Shown: positions 42,045 to 51,661 of the stretch, piece by piece
Layout: each line of letters begins with the position of its first letter
Position numbering within the stretch: the stretch's first letter is position 1
From: Rhodococcus rhodnii
Lineage (GTDB): Bacteria; Actinomycetota; Actinomycetes; Mycobacteriales; Pseudonocardiaceae
Length of the DNA stretch: 64,000 nt
NCBI GenBank assembly: GCA_000720375.1
Contig: JOAA01000036.1
Location: 69,655 to 133,654 of the forward strand
Direction of reading: 5' to 3'
Notes under the pieces: model-generated
The model's input: only the letters and a program-made list of their open reading frames with translations
Told to the model about the DNA's origin: nothing
The model's database searches: none
Translations under genes and position numbers: made by a program

Positions 42045-44642
42045 ATGCTGGTCGGAAGACAGGACGAGGTCCAGCGGCTCGCGGACCTCGTCGGTGCGGC
42101 CCGTCGGGGCAACGGCGGTGTGCTTGTGCTGCGCGGAGAACCGGGCATCGGCAAGAGCACGCTGCTTGACCACGTCCGGCAGGCGGCGTCCGGCTTCATG
42201 GTGATCGAGGCGTCCGGTTCGGAGTTCGAGTCGGAGCTGCCGTTCGCGGCCCTGCACCAGCTATGCGTGCCGGTCCGGGCAGATCTGCCGGACGCCCTTC
42301 GGGTCGCCTTCGGCCTGGCCACCGGCAGGCCGCAACTGTTCCAGGTTGGCCTGGCCACGCTGGAACTGCTCGGTCAAGCCGCCAAAGACCGTCCGGTCCT
42401 CTGCCTCATAGACGACGCGCACTGGCTTGATGACGCGTCAGCGAAGGCGCTCACGTTTCTCGCGCGACGGATCTCCTCAGAGCCGATCGCGATGGTGTTC
42501 GCGGCACGGTACGGCCTGGAAGAACTGCCAAGCTTGGTTCTCGACGGACTGCCGGACGCCGACGCGCGCGCATTGCTGCAGGCAACCCTGGACGAACAGG
42601 TACGTGACCGTATCGTCGCCGAAGCACGCGGCAACCCGTTGGCATTGCTTGAGCTGCCAAGGGCAGGTGGTTTCGCGCCGCCTGACACGTCCACGATCAC
42701 GAGCCGGATCGAACGCAGCTTCCAAGCCAGGCTGGACGGCCTGTCCGAGGAAGTCCGGCTCCTGCTCACGCTCGCGAGCGCGGACCCGACCGGCGACCCG
42801 AACCTGCTGTGGACCGCGGCCGCTCAACTGGGCATCGAGGCAACGGCGGGTGGCGCCGCGGAAGCCTCGGGCCTGGTCGAGTTCGGCACGCGCGTGCGGT
42901 TCTGCCATCCGCTGGCCCGATCCGCCGTCTACCGGGCCGCCGACGCAGGCCTGTTACACACCGTGCACCGAGCGCTCGCTGACGTCACGGATGCGGCTAC
43001 CGATCCCGACCGCCGCGCCTGGCATCGGTCCCAATCCGGCACCGGGCCCAACGAGGACATCGCCACCGAACTGGAGGACTCCGCGTCCCGCGCGCGGTCG
43101 CGTGGCGGTGTCGCGGCGGCCGCGGCCTTCCTGGAACGCGCGGCGGCCTTGTCCGCGGACAACTCCAAGCGTGTCGACCGCACGTTTGCCGCCGCGCAGG
43201 CCAAGCTCGACGCGGGTGCGACCGACGCGGCGGCAGCACTGCTGACCACTGTGGAAACCAAGGCGCTGGACGAACGCACGCGCGCGAAGGCCGACTTGCT
43301 GCGCGGGCAAGTCGCGTTCGTGCGCCACGGCGACAGCAACGGCCCCACATTCATGTTGCACGCCGCCCGGCGGCTGGCCGACATTGATCCAGCCTGGTCA
43401 CGCACATGTTTCCTGGACGCGCTGGAAATGGCGATGGTCGTGGGCCGGGGCAGCGGCGTCATGGACGTGGTTCTGCACGCGGCCCGATCCGCGCCACCCG
43501 CGGCCGACATCCTGGACGCCTTGGTGCTGCTGAACACGTCCGGGCACAAAGCCGCGGCTCCCGCGCTGCGTGCGGTCCTCGCCGACAGCACGACGTGGAC
43601 GCGGCGGCCTGCGCTGGCCACCATGGTCGCCGGTGAGCTGTGGGACATCGACGCGCACATGGCGATCGTCGAGTGGCTGATGAAGACCGGGCGGCAGTCG
43701 GGCGCGCCGATGGTGCTCCGGCTGGGGCTCGCGCAAGGTGCGTTGGAGTCCGCGCTGACCGGCGACCTTTCCAAGGCGGTGGACGCGATCGCGGAGGAGG
43801 AAGCTCTCGCGGACGCGATCGGTGCGCCGTCGATGACGTACCCCCGGCTGTTCGTCACGGCGTTGCGTGGCCGGCGCGATGAAGCGACCGAACTGATCGA
43901 GACCGCGACCACGGTGGCCAAGGCCAAAGGGATCGGCCAGCTGGTGGCGAACGTCCACTGGTCCGCTGCCGTGCTGCACAACGGGCTCGGCGACTATCCG
44001 GCCGCGCTGGCGATGGCACGGGAAGCGGCAGCGGCCGGTGACCTGTTCCTGGCCGGTGCCGCCATGCCGGAACTGGTGGAGGCCGCGGTCCGATGCGGCG
44101 AGTACGACCTCGCCACATCGGCGCTGGAATCGCTGACCGAACGGACCCAGGCCAGCGGTACGCCGTGGGGTCTGGGCCTCGCGGCGTACTCGCGTGGCAT
44201 GGTCACCGGCGACGAGGACGACTACCGCGCCGCGATCGAACTGCTCGCCGACTCCCCGGGACGCCCTTACCGGGCCAGGGCCCATTTGCTGTACGGAGAA
44301 TGGCTGAGGCGCCAGAACCGAAGGCTGGACGCCCGCGCCCAACTCCGTACGGCCCATGAACTGATGTCCACCATGGGCATGGAAGCGTTCGCCCGCCGTG
44401 CCTCGGACGAACTGCGCGCGACCGGTGCGCAGGCACGCAGCCGCGCGACGAACTCCCTCGATGAGCTCACGATGCAGGAGACGCACATCGCGCGGCTCGT
44501 GGCCACCGGCGCGACGTCCAAAGAGGTTGCCGCCCGGCTGTTTCTGAGCCCGCGGACGATCGATGCCCATCTGCGCAACATCTTCCGCAAACTCGGGATC
44601 ACCTCGCGGCGGCAGCTGAGGGATCTGCCGGACCTCAGGTGA
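42045..44642 (+). CDS. Large LuxR-family regulator (LAL/MalT-like) with AAA domain
   Basis: An 865-residue transcription activator. Walker A GEPGIGKST is at 31-39, Walker B VLCLIDDAHWLD near 118-129, a long TPR-like helical middle, and a C-terminal LuxR HTH (about 800-860: GATSKEVAARLFLSPRTIDA). LAL proteins often control secondary metabolism or carbon use. The likely targets are neighbours such as the MFS/Dabb/SnoaL operon with which it converges (8-base overlap), by inference. Confidence 0.92.
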   Translation: MLVGRQDEVQRLADLVGAARRGNGGVLVLRGEPGIGKSTLLDHVRQAASGFMVIEASGSEFESELPFAALHQLCVPVRADLPDALRVAFGLATGRPQLFQVGLATLELLGQAAKDRPVLCLIDDAHWLDDASAKALTFLARRISSEPIAMVFAARYGLEELPSLVLDGLPDADARALLQATLDEQVRDRIVAEARGNPLALLELPRAGGFAPPDTSTITSRIERSFQARLDGLSEEVRLLLTLASADPTGDPNLLWTAAAQLGIEATAGGAAEASGLVEFGTRVRFCHPLARSAVYRAADAGLLHTVHRALADVTDAATDPDRRAWHRSQSGTGPNEDIATELEDSASRARSRGGVAAAAAFLERAAALSADNSKRVDRTFAAAQAKLDAGATDAAAALLTTVETKALDERTRAKADLLRGQVAFVRHGDSNGPTFMLHAARRLADIDPAWSRTCFLDALEMAMVVGRGSGVMDVVLHAARSAPPAADILDALVLLNTSGHKAAAPALRAVLADSTTWTRRPALATMVAGELWDIDAHMAIVEWLMKTGRQSGAPMVLRLGLAQGALESALTGDLSKAVDAIAEEEALADAIGAPSMTYPRLFVTALRGRRDEATELIETATTVAKAKGIGQLVANVHWSAAVLHNGLGDYPAALAMAREAAAAGDLFLAGAAMPELVEAAVRCGEYDLATSALESLTERTQASGTPWGLGLAAYSRGMVTGDEDDYRAAIELLADSPGRPYRARAHLLYGEWLRRQNRRLDARAQLRTAHELMSTMGMEAFARRASDELRATGAQARSRATNSLDELTMQETHIARLVATGATSKEVAARLFLSPRTIDAHLRNIFRKLGITSRRQLRDLPDLR

Positions 44643-45045
44643 GGGCCGGGATCTCCGTCATCCCGATCTGCTGGGCGAACCACAGGCTGTCCGCGTTCGC
44701 CCAGTACTCCGCGATCACCTCGTCGGCGATCTTGAGGATGTCCGTGCCGTAGAACTCGATCCGCCTGCCTTCGTAGGTTCCCTCCGCGTGCCACCTGATG
44801 ACGACAAAGGGATCGTCGACGAACGGGCCGACATGGATGCCGAACCGCAGCTCGGAGATCATCGAGTGGATGCCGCTGACCCACATGCGCAGGTTGTCCC
44901 TGCCCACGGAGTCCGTGGCCGGGCCACCGGCGAGTGGAGCGGCGTGTGAGGTGAAGCCGGGGTGGATCACGCTGTCGATCAACGACAGGTCGCCGTTCCA
45001 GATCTTGGCCCACGCCGCGACTGTCTTGTCGAAGGACATCGTCAT
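44635..45045 (-). CDS. SnoaL-like ester cyclase-family protein
   Basis: A 136-residue NTF2-fold protein (WNGDLSLIDSVIHPGFTSHA, FVVIRWHAEGTYEGRRIEFY). The ATG at 45045 overlaps the stop of the Dabb gene; ATG at 45039 has better spacing from GGAG and is an alternative. Third gene of the MFS-Dabb-SnoaL operon, which looks like a small-molecule handling unit. Confidence 0.82.
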   Translation of the reverse strand: MTMSFDKTVAAWAKIWNGDLSLIDSVIHPGFTSHAAPLAGGPATDSVGRDNLRMWVSGIHSMISELRFGIHVGPFVDDPFVVIRWHAEGTYEGRRIEFYGTDILKIADEVIAEYWANADSLWFAQQIGMTEIPALT

Positions 45046-45458
45046 TCTCCGTGCTTGCCGGGAGCGGCGCTGCCGCTGTACTCGCCGAGATCGGAGACGA
45101 GCTTCTGGATGTCGGGCATGGTGTCGTAGCGGCGCTTGTGCAGCTCGGCGATCTTCGTACCCAGCTCGGGGTCGAGGTCGTCGGTGATGTCGAACGAGAC
45201 GAACTTGTCGACCAGTGGCAGCCCGACCCGGTCGGTGTTCAAGTGCGCCGGGTGGATGAGGTACTCCCAGTAGCCGTCGAGGTCCTCGAGCACGAAGGTC
45301 GCGGCCCATTCGTAGTCGCCGCCGTGGTCACGGCCGACGATGAAGGACTTCACCGACGGGATGACCCTGCCCTGGTTGCGCAGGCTTTCCAGGGCCACCT
45401 CCAGCTGCTCGGGCGACGCGTCCGGCTTGGTGGTGAAACGGATGCTGTGGTAGATCAT
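45042..45458 (-). CDS. Dabb (stress-responsive A/B barrel) family protein
   Basis: A 138-residue dimeric alpha/beta-barrel protein (MIYHSIRFTTKPDASPEQLE, YEWAATFVLEDLDGYWEYL). Dabb relatives include small cyclases and stress proteins. Its ATG overlaps the MFS stop (ATGA), and its own stop overlaps the SnoaL-like start. Confidence 0.85.
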   Translation of the reverse strand: MIYHSIRFTTKPDASPEQLEVALESLRNQGRVIPSVKSFIVGRDHGGDYEWAATFVLEDLDGYWEYLIHPAHLNTDRVGLPLVDKFVSFDITDDLDPELGTKIAELHKRRYDTMPDIQKLVSDLGEYSGSAAPGKHGE

Positions 45459-46597
45459 CGAACTGTCCTTTCCTTGGTGGTGATGAGTGCCGATCCGACG
45501 GCGGCGACCGCCAGCGCCGCACCGCTGTAGGTGAACGCGTCGGCGATGCCGATGGTCTGGACGAGGGGATGCACGGCCAGCGGCGAGAGGAACTGGCCGA
45601 AGAAGATGCCCGCGACAAGTCCACTGAGGACTCTCCCGCGCCGCGCCGGGTGCGCGAGGTCAGCCAGGCGCAGGTTCAAGTTCGGGACGACGAGTCCGAC
45701 ACCGGCACCACCGACGAGCAGCCCGATCACGACGAGGACGACATTGCCGGCCGTGCCGATCAGCAGCCATCCCACACCGAGCGCCAGCACGCTCGCCGTA
45801 GTGATCATGGTGGGACTCAATCGGTTACGCGTGCGAGGGAAGGCAAGCGCGCCAATGACTCCAGTCACTGTGCTGCCCGCGACCACAGCGCCGGTGAGTG
45901 CCGGGCCCACCCCGAAGTCGGCCAGCAGAAAGGGAAGTTGCGTCGGTGCCATGTAGAAGACAAGCGTCGCAACGAGAGCCAACGCGTAGATCCCGAAGAT
46001 CCGCTGCTGCTGTTCCGATTTCGCCGACACCGCGACCCCGCTGGCTGTTCTCGGCCTTTCCGGTACGGCGAGAATCGCGAAGGGCACGATGAGCGCCGCG
46101 AAGGCGTAGATCCAGAACGGTGCCTTCCAGTCCACGGCGGCCAGCAGACCCGCCAACGGCAGGAATATCACTCCGCCAAGGCTGGCGAAGGCCTGTTGCA
46201 GGCCGAGGAACGAGGCTCGTCGCGGGCCGTCGAACCAATCGGTGATCATCGCGCTGACGGCCGTCATGATCCCGCCGACCGCCGCGCCGAGCAGTGCTCT
46301 GGTAGCCAGCAGGACGTACAGGTCGTCGACGAAGTAACCCGCAGTGCCCGCGAGTGCGTACAGAACGAGGCTGCCGACCAGTAACGGTCGTCGTCCGAGA
46401 CGGTCCGCGACCGTTCCCGCCAGGGGTGCGCTCATCGCGATCGCGAGCGATGTGACGGTCAGGGCAAGCCGGACCAGGACGTCCGAGTCCGGGAAGACCG
46501 TGGTCATCGCGGGCAGGCTCGGCGCGATGATCGCCGCCGCCATGATCGTCAACATCGCTGCTGCCAGCAACGTTGCTCTGGCTGTCCGTGTCGGCAT
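45455..46597 (-). CDS. MFS drug/metabolite exporter
   Basis: A 380-residue transporter with about twelve helices and the MFS motif A-like loop (GTVADRLGRRPLLVGS) after helix 2. Short, typical of the DHA-type efflux family. GGGAGGAGG precedes the ATG. First gene of the operon with Dabb and SnoaL-like proteins, so it may export a product they bind or make. Confidence 0.9.
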   Translation of the reverse strand: MPTRTARATLLAAAMLTIMAAAIIAPSLPAMTTVFPDSDVLVRLALTVTSLAIAMSAPLAGTVADRLGRRPLLVGSLVLYALAGTAGYFVDDLYVLLATRALLGAAVGGIMTAVSAMITDWFDGPRRASFLGLQQAFASLGGVIFLPLAGLLAAVDWKAPFWIYAFAALIVPFAILAVPERPRTASGVAVSAKSEQQQRIFGIYALALVATLVFYMAPTQLPFLLADFGVGPALTGAVVAGSTVTGVIGALAFPRTRNRLSPTMITTASVLALGVGWLLIGTAGNVVLVVIGLLVGGAGVGLVVPNLNLRLADLAHPARRGRVLSGLVAGIFFGQFLSPLAVHPLVQTIGIADAFTYSGAALAVAAVGSALITTKERTVR

Positions 46598-46741
46598 CGT
46601 GCCTCCTCCCGTCCGTGGTGACGGGATCGAGATTCGCAGCGGTGCCGCAGTGGTCGCGTCGGTGAAAGTTGCCTATTCGCTGCCTACGTACGACATAGGT
46701 GGTTTTCGCCGACGCGAGCGCGCGCGTGCTGGCACGAGCCT

Positions 46742-47470
46742 GTGAGCATGGAAAACAAGCAGATTGCTCAGGGCGCGCTCGTCGTGCTCGCAGTAGGTCA
46801 GCTCATCACCTACGGGGTGCTGAGTGGTCAGCCCAACATCGGCATGATGGCCGTCGCGGCCGTTCCATTAGTCGCCGCCGCGCTGCTACAAACGCGACGA
46901 AGGTGGGTCGCCGTGACGGCGGTGCTCGTCGCGGTCGCGTCTGTGATCGGCAGCGGGATCGGCGCGCTGTCGTTCGACCTGGTCCGTCCCGGATCGGTCG
47001 GCCCGTTCGCCGTCGCTGTCGTGCAGCTTCTCGCCGCTGGTGTGGCGATCGCTTTTCTCCGGCCGTTCAGCGTACGGGCGGGTCTGGCAGCCGGGGTGGT
47101 GGTCAGTGCGGTGGCCGGTCTCGGCATCGCGCTGGCGCTGGGGCAGACCGACGACACGGGCAGGCTGACCGCAGACCAGCTCGCCAAGGTGCCGACCGTG
47201 ACCATGGTCAACTACCGGTTCGAGCCCGCGCAGTTGAAGGTGCAGTCCGGGCAACCGGTCGCGTTCCGGTTCGTCAACACCAGCGGGGACGACCACGACT
47301 TCGTGATCGACCAGCTGGGCGTGAACGTGAGTGTCCCGAGTGGACGGACGCGGGTCGCCGTCGTCGATGTGCCGGCGGGCACGTACGCGCTGCACTGCTC
47401 GATGAGCGATCACCGCGAGTCCGGGATGGTCGGCCGTCTCACGGTGGACGGACAGCACCACCATGGCTGA
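46742..47470 (+). CDS. Membrane-anchored cupredoxin-domain protein
   Basis: A 242-residue protein. The first 150 residues hold four or five hydrophobic segments; the C-terminal domain is a cupredoxin (VTMVNYRFEPAQLKVQSG). Type 1 copper ligands are visible: His in GDDHDF, C219, H224 and M229 in LHCSMSDHRESGM. It would hold copper on the outer face of the membrane. GTG 46742 or ATG 46748 may be the start. Its last eight bases overlap the multicopper oxidase gene, so the two are coupled and may exchange electrons. Confidence 0.85.
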   Translation: MSMENKQIAQGALVVLAVGQLITYGVLSGQPNIGMMAVAAVPLVAAALLQTRRRWVAVTAVLVAVASVIGSGIGALSFDLVRPGSVGPFAVAVVQLLAAGVAIAFLRPFSVRAGLAAGVVVSAVAGLGIALALGQTDDTGRLTADQLAKVPTVTMVNYRFEPAQLKVQSGQPVAFRFVNTSGDDHDFVIDQLGVNVSVPSGRTRVAVVDVPAGTYALHCSMSDHRESGMVGRLTVDGQHHHG

Positions 47471-48707
47471 GATATCCCGCAGAGCCGTCCTTTTCGGCGT
47501 CGGTGGACTGCTCGCCGCGGGCAGTGTCGCGATTCCGGTCATCCGAGGACTCTCGAGCCTGCCTGACGGGCCGGAACTCCCGCAGCCGCAACCGCTTTCG
47601 GAGCCGTACGAGCTGGTCGCGACGCCGTCGGGTTACTCGGGCCAGTTTCCCGGGCCACTGCTTCGAGTCCGGGAGGGCGACCGCGTCCAATTGGCGTTCC
47701 GCAACGGGCTCGACTCCCCGACCAGCCTGCACATCCACGGCCTGCCACTCTCGCCCGCGGTCGACGCGCCGCTCGCGCACCTCAAGCCGGGCGAGACCGA
47801 CCACCGCGACTTCACCATCCCGCCAGGCACAGCGGGCACCTACTGGTACCACCCGCACGCGCACGGAGACGTCGAACGACAGCTGCTGATGGGCCTGGCC
47901 GGACCGATCATCGTGGACGACGGCCGGATCGACGCGGACGACCGGCTGCTGATGATCACCAAGGATCTACAGGTCAACGGCGTCGCACGGCCTGTGATCA
48001 CGCCGCGCTCCGGCCGTGTCCGGCTCCGGCTGATCAACGCGACGGCGGCGGACACACTGCTGCTGGGTGTCCTCAGTGGAAGCTCTCGGCAGACGTTCCA
48101 TCTCATCGCCACCGACGGCGGACTGATCGAGAACCCGGTGGCGCTCACCGAAATCCTGCTCACCCCGGGCGAACGGGCTGAGATCCTGGTGGACGCCACC
48201 AGTGCCGGTCGGCTCGAACTGCGGGCGCTGCCGTATTCGGTCTATGGGCCTGGCGGTGCGCAGAGCGACGATCGGTTGCTGGCGAGTCTCAACGTGCCCG
48301 CCGGTCTCGCCCCGATCCCGTTGCCCGGGTCGATGCGAAAGATCGACACGCCTGCGGGTTCACGTACCCGTCGGCTGGTGTTGAACGGTCACGGGGACAG
48401 CATGTTCACGATCAACGGCCGTACTTTCGACCACAACAGGGTGGACATGCAGGTCGCCTCCGGCACAACGGAGGTTTGGGAGCTCGTCAACGAACACACC
48501 ATGGACCACCCGTTCCACCTGCACAGCTACTCGTTCCAGGTGGTCGACGCGCCTTTCCGGGCGTGGCGGGACACCGTCAACGTGCCACCTGGGTCAACCG
48601 TGCGGATCGTCGTTCCGTTCCACGGCCCGCCTGGCCGCACGGTCTACCACTGTCACATCGCGTCCCATGAGGACCTCGGGATGATGGGAATCCTCGAGGT
48701 CACCTAG
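47463..48707 (+). CDS. Tat-exported multicopper oxidase
   Basis: A 414-residue oxidase with a twin-arginine signal (SRRAVLFGVGG). The four copper-binding motifs are intact: HIHG, YWYHPHAHG, HPFHLHSYSF and YHCHIASHEDLGMM. The last holds the type 1 Cys and the bridging histidines. It oxidises metals or phenols and reduces oxygen. It is longer than two-domain laccases and has three cupredoxin domains. Coupled to the cupredoxin gene; the two form a copper-oxidase unit. Confidence 0.93.
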   Translation: MAEISRRAVLFGVGGLLAAGSVAIPVIRGLSSLPDGPELPQPQPLSEPYELVATPSGYSGQFPGPLLRVREGDRVQLAFRNGLDSPTSLHIHGLPLSPAVDAPLAHLKPGETDHRDFTIPPGTAGTYWYHPHAHGDVERQLLMGLAGPIIVDDGRIDADDRLLMITKDLQVNGVARPVITPRSGRVRLRLINATAADTLLLGVLSGSSRQTFHLIATDGGLIENPVALTEILLTPGERAEILVDATSAGRLELRALPYSVYGPGGAQSDDRLLASLNVPAGLAPIPLPGSMRKIDTPAGSRTRRLVLNGHGDSMFTINGRTFDHNRVDMQVASGTTEVWELVNEHTMDHPFHLHSYSFQVVDAPFRAWRDTVNVPPGSTVRIVVPFHGPPGRTVYHCHIASHEDLGMMGILEVT

Positions 48708-49260
48708 GCCAGCTGTAGTCATAGCTCAGGGAGAACGTGCGGGCGATCCAGTCCTCGATCGGCTCTCCTGGTGCTCGTCTTGCGGCAGTGTCGAAGACCT
48801 CCGCCCGCACCACCACCAACTCCGCGGAACAGTCGACGGCGCTGATCAGCATGCCTGCCCGGAAAGCGAGGTCGTGCACCTCGCTGTACATCCAGGCTGG
48901 CCGGAACCCCATGTTCAGGTAGGGACGGTCGTCGACGTCACCCGCGCCGATCAGGAGGCGCCCGGTGTAGTCCACCGCGATGTCCAGTTCTCGATAGTGC
49001 CATTCTGGGTAATCGCCGTCCAGCGGTTGGACACCGCCGAGCTTGCGCGGCTCCCCCTCCGACCCCACCACGAGATCCCGCAGCCTGAGCTGCCCATCGA
49101 GAACGGCGTACCGGCAGATGTGACCGCGCCAGCACGCAGTATGGATCCATCTCGGCTCAAGGCCATGCCTGCCTGGGTCGAAAAGGCCAGTACCGTCGAC
49201 CGCGGTCACCGCGAACCATGTGTCCCCGAACAGCACCTCATCAGGCATCTGCGCTGTCAC
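48700..49260 (-). CDS. Hypothetical protein
   Basis: A 186-residue soluble protein opening MTAQMPDEVLFGDTWFAVTA, rich in aromatic residues. No motif was recognised and there is no signal peptide. The C-terminus overlaps the convergent oxidase by eight bases. The second ATG (MPDEV) is a possible start. Divergence of product and start is unresolved. Confidence 0.6.
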   Translation of the reverse strand: MTAQMPDEVLFGDTWFAVTAVDGTGLFDPGRHGLEPRWIHTACWRGHICRYAVLDGQLRLRDLVVGSEGEPRKLGGVQPLDGDYPEWHYRELDIAVDYTGRLLIGAGDVDDRPYLNMGFRPAWMYSEVHDLAFRAGMLISAVDCSAELVVVRAEVFDTAARRAPGEPIEDWIARTFSLSYDYSWPR

Positions 49261-49269
49261 AGCGGAACA

Positions 49270-49935
49270 CTATTTGGCCGAGCCGCCTGTGGCCAGACGC
49301 ATCAGATCCGAGTCGAGGTCGATGGACAGCTCCGTGCCGCCCGCGCTGCCGAACTCGTGCTGGTAGTTCTGCCACGACTCGCCCCTGACCTGCTTGGCGA
49401 AGCCGCTTTCCATCAGCAGCAACAACTCGAACGCCGCACGGTCGATGCGCTTGGTCAGCGCCGGGTCGCTCCAGTCCTCAGTGGACGCGAACAACGACGT
49501 CGGCACGGCCGTGGTCCGCATGAACGCGAACAACCCGCGCAACTGCTCGTCCACCACCAAGGCGTGCCGGGCGGTTCCGGCGGTCGCGGCGAGGACGATC
49601 GGCTTGGCGATGAGCAGGTCGTTGTCCAGGATCTGGAAGAACGACGTGAACAGACCACTCGCCCCGGCCTTGTAGACCGGCGTGCTGACGATCAGGCCGT
49701 CGGCCTCGCCGAGCGCTTCGATCGCCTTGGTCAGGCGAGGTCCGGTCAGCTGCGACACCAACGCCGTGGTGATTTCTGTTGCCAGCTCACGCAAGTCGAT
49801 CACCCGAAGCTCGACTGAGTGCTTACGCTCCCCCGCCAACGCGGCCACGCGCTGAGCGACGCGGTCGGCAAGCAACCGGGTCGACGACGGATCGCTGGTT
49901 CCGGCGGAAACAGCGACGACCTTGAAAGTGCTCAT
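49270..49935 (-). CDS. NADPH-dependent FMN reductase (CE1759-like)
   Basis: A 221-residue flavodoxin-fold reductase: VAVSAGTSDPSSTRLLADRV at the phosphate loop and LIVSTPVYKAGASGLFTSFF in the flavin region. It supplies reduced FMN to the luciferase-like monooxygenase two genes upstream. The start overlaps the MarR stop by four bases. The CE1758/CE1759-type pairing is known from corynebacteria. Confidence 0.9.
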   Translation of the reverse strand: MSTFKVVAVSAGTSDPSSTRLLADRVAQRVAALAGERKHSVELRVIDLRELATEITTALVSQLTGPRLTKAIEALGEADGLIVSTPVYKAGASGLFTSFFQILDNDLLIAKPIVLAATAGTARHALVVDEQLRGLFAFMRTTAVPTSLFASTEDWSDPALTKRIDRAAFELLLLMESGFAKQVRGESWQNYQHEFGSAGGTELSIDLDSDLMRLATGGSAK

Positions 49936-50375
49936 GATTCCCCCGCCAGTTTCTTGCAGATTGCTTCGAGTTGCCTGAGTTCCTCGGCGCTGACCCGCGT
50001 GGTGACCGCGCGGGCGACGTCACGGGCGTGTTTGCGGCCGATGTCCTGCTGCACTTTGCGGCCGGTGTCCGTCAGCGCCAGGCGTACGCCGCGGCCGTCT
50101 TCCGGGGCGGCCAGCCGCTCCACGAACCCGCGCTCGACCAGCCTGTCGACCATTCGTGACAGTGCGGGTTGGCTGAGCAGGAGGTGCTTGTGCAGCTCGC
50201 CGATCCGCAAGGGCTCTGGGCACTTGGACAACGTGTAGAGCACGTCGTACTCGCGCATCGACGCCTCCTGCCAGATGTTCTGGGCGGCGAAGTCCCGCGT
50301 CAACGTCGCGTAGGCGGTCATCAAGGCCTCCCACGCGGCGTTGGCGGTCTTTTTCGTGCTCCCGGTCATGTTCAC
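49932..50375 (-). CDS. MarR-family transcriptional regulator
   Basis: A 147-residue regulator with a winged HTH (LRIGELHKHLLLSQPALSRM) and wing (RLAAPEDGRGVRLALTDTG). It lies between the monooxygenase and reductase genes with four-base overlaps on both sides, so it is made with them and probably represses the operon in a feedback loop. Confidence 0.92.
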   Translation of the reverse strand: MNMTGSTKKTANAAWEALMTAYATLTRDFAAQNIWQEASMREYDVLYTLSKCPEPLRIGELHKHLLLSQPALSRMVDRLVERGFVERLAAPEDGRGVRLALTDTGRKVQQDIGRKHARDVARAVTTRVSAEELRQLEAICKKLAGES

Positions 50376-51559
50376 AGCGCTGGGTAGCTGGCCTCGACGG
50401 CCGGGTCGCTGTCCTGGTACGGCGACGCGCCGGTGACGTTGTCGCCGCGGTTGGCGTTCGGACGTGGCTGGCGCGGCGGGTTGTCGCCGTACTTCGCCTT
50501 CACCAGGCTCTGGTGCGTCGGCGCGTCCGGCACCTCCGGGTCACGCTTGGCCTCCAGTTCCTTGCGCAGCACCGGAACGACCTCGCCGCCGAGCAGTTCG
50601 AGCTGGTCGAGCACGGTGCCAAGCGGCAGGCCCGCGTGGTCCATCAGCCACAGCTGGCGCTGGTAGTCGCCGAAGTACTCGCGGAAGGTCAGCGTCTTGT
50701 CGATGACCTCCTGCGGGCTGCCCACCGACAGCGGCGTCATCCGCATGAAGTCCTCCATCGTCGGGCCGTGGCCGTAGACCGGGGCCTCGTTGAAGTACGG
50801 ACGGAACTGCTTGACCGCGTCCTGCGAGTTCTTGGCGATGAACGCCTGACCGCCGAGGCCGACGATGGCCTGCTTCTCGGTGCCGTGGCCGTAGTGCGCG
50901 TAACGCTGCCGGTAGAAGTTGATCAGCCGGATGTAGTGCTCCTTCGGCCAGAAGATGTTGTTGGCGAAGAAGCCGTTGCCGTAGAACGCGGCCTGCTCGG
51001 CGATCTCCGGGGTGCGGATCGAGCCGTGCCACACGAACGGCGGCACGTCGTCCAGCGGGCGCGGGACCGCGGTGAAGCCCTGCAGCGGCGTGCGGAACTT
51101 GCCTTCGAAGTCGACCACGTCCTCGCGCCACAACCGGTGCAGCAGGTTGTAGTTCTCCAGCGCCAACGGCAGGCCGTTGCGGATGTCCTGGCCGAACCAC
51201 GGGTACACCGGCGCGGTGTTGCCGCGGCCGAGCATCAGGTCGACGCGGCCCTTCGACAGGTGCTGGAGCATCGCGTACTCCTCGGCGATGCGCACCGGGT
51301 CATTGGTCGTGATCAGCGTGGTCGCCGTGGTCACGACCAGCCGCTTGGTGGTCGCCGCGATGTACGAGAGCAAGGTCGTCGGCGACGACGAGAAGAACGG
51401 CGGGTTGTGGTGCTCGCCGATGGCGAACACATCGAGCCCGACCTCCTCGGTCTTCTGGGCGATCCGCACGATGGCGTCGATCCGCTCCGCCTCGCTCGGG
51501 GTCTCGCCCGACACCGGGTCCCGCGTGATGTCGCTGACCGAGAACACTCCGAACTGCAT
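50372..51559 (-). CDS. Luciferase-like FMN-dependent monooxygenase (CE1758-like)
   Basis: A 395-residue TIM-barrel flavin monooxygenase. Family features: MQFGVFSVSDITRDP start, IGEHHNPPF, TTLITTNDPVRIAEE and LMLGRGNTAPVYPWFG. It needs reduced FMN, provided by the reductase in the same operon. The substrate is unknown. GGAGGA precedes the chosen ATG; the ORF from 51604 crosses the promoter. Confidence 0.9.
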   Translation of the reverse strand: MQFGVFSVSDITRDPVSGETPSEAERIDAIVRIAQKTEEVGLDVFAIGEHHNPPFFSSSPTTLLSYIAATTKRLVVTTATTLITTNDPVRIAEEYAMLQHLSKGRVDLMLGRGNTAPVYPWFGQDIRNGLPLALENYNLLHRLWREDVVDFEGKFRTPLQGFTAVPRPLDDVPPFVWHGSIRTPEIAEQAAFYGNGFFANNIFWPKEHYIRLINFYRQRYAHYGHGTEKQAIVGLGGQAFIAKNSQDAVKQFRPYFNEAPVYGHGPTMEDFMRMTPLSVGSPQEVIDKTLTFREYFGDYQRQLWLMDHAGLPLGTVLDQLELLGGEVVPVLRKELEAKRDPEVPDAPTHQSLVKAKYGDNPPRQPRPNANRGDNVTGASPYQDSDPAVEASYPAL

Positions 51560-51601
51560 GACTCCTCCACATCTTCGCCGCTCCTGGCCTCGCCAGTGCG
51601 C

Positions 51602-51627
51602 CAAGTATATGCGTTTGCATGCAGTTG
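51602..51627. promoter_or_regulatory. Imperfect inverted repeat upstream of the LLM-MarR operon
   Basis: CAAGTATATGC and GCATGCAGTTG form an imperfect 11-base inverted repeat (8 of 11 positions) around GTTT, 43 bases before the monooxygenase ATG. It is a candidate MarR site. Confidence 0.5.
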
Positions 51628-51661
51628 AACAGGTACTTGCCTCGGCAAATTCCCGCCGTGA

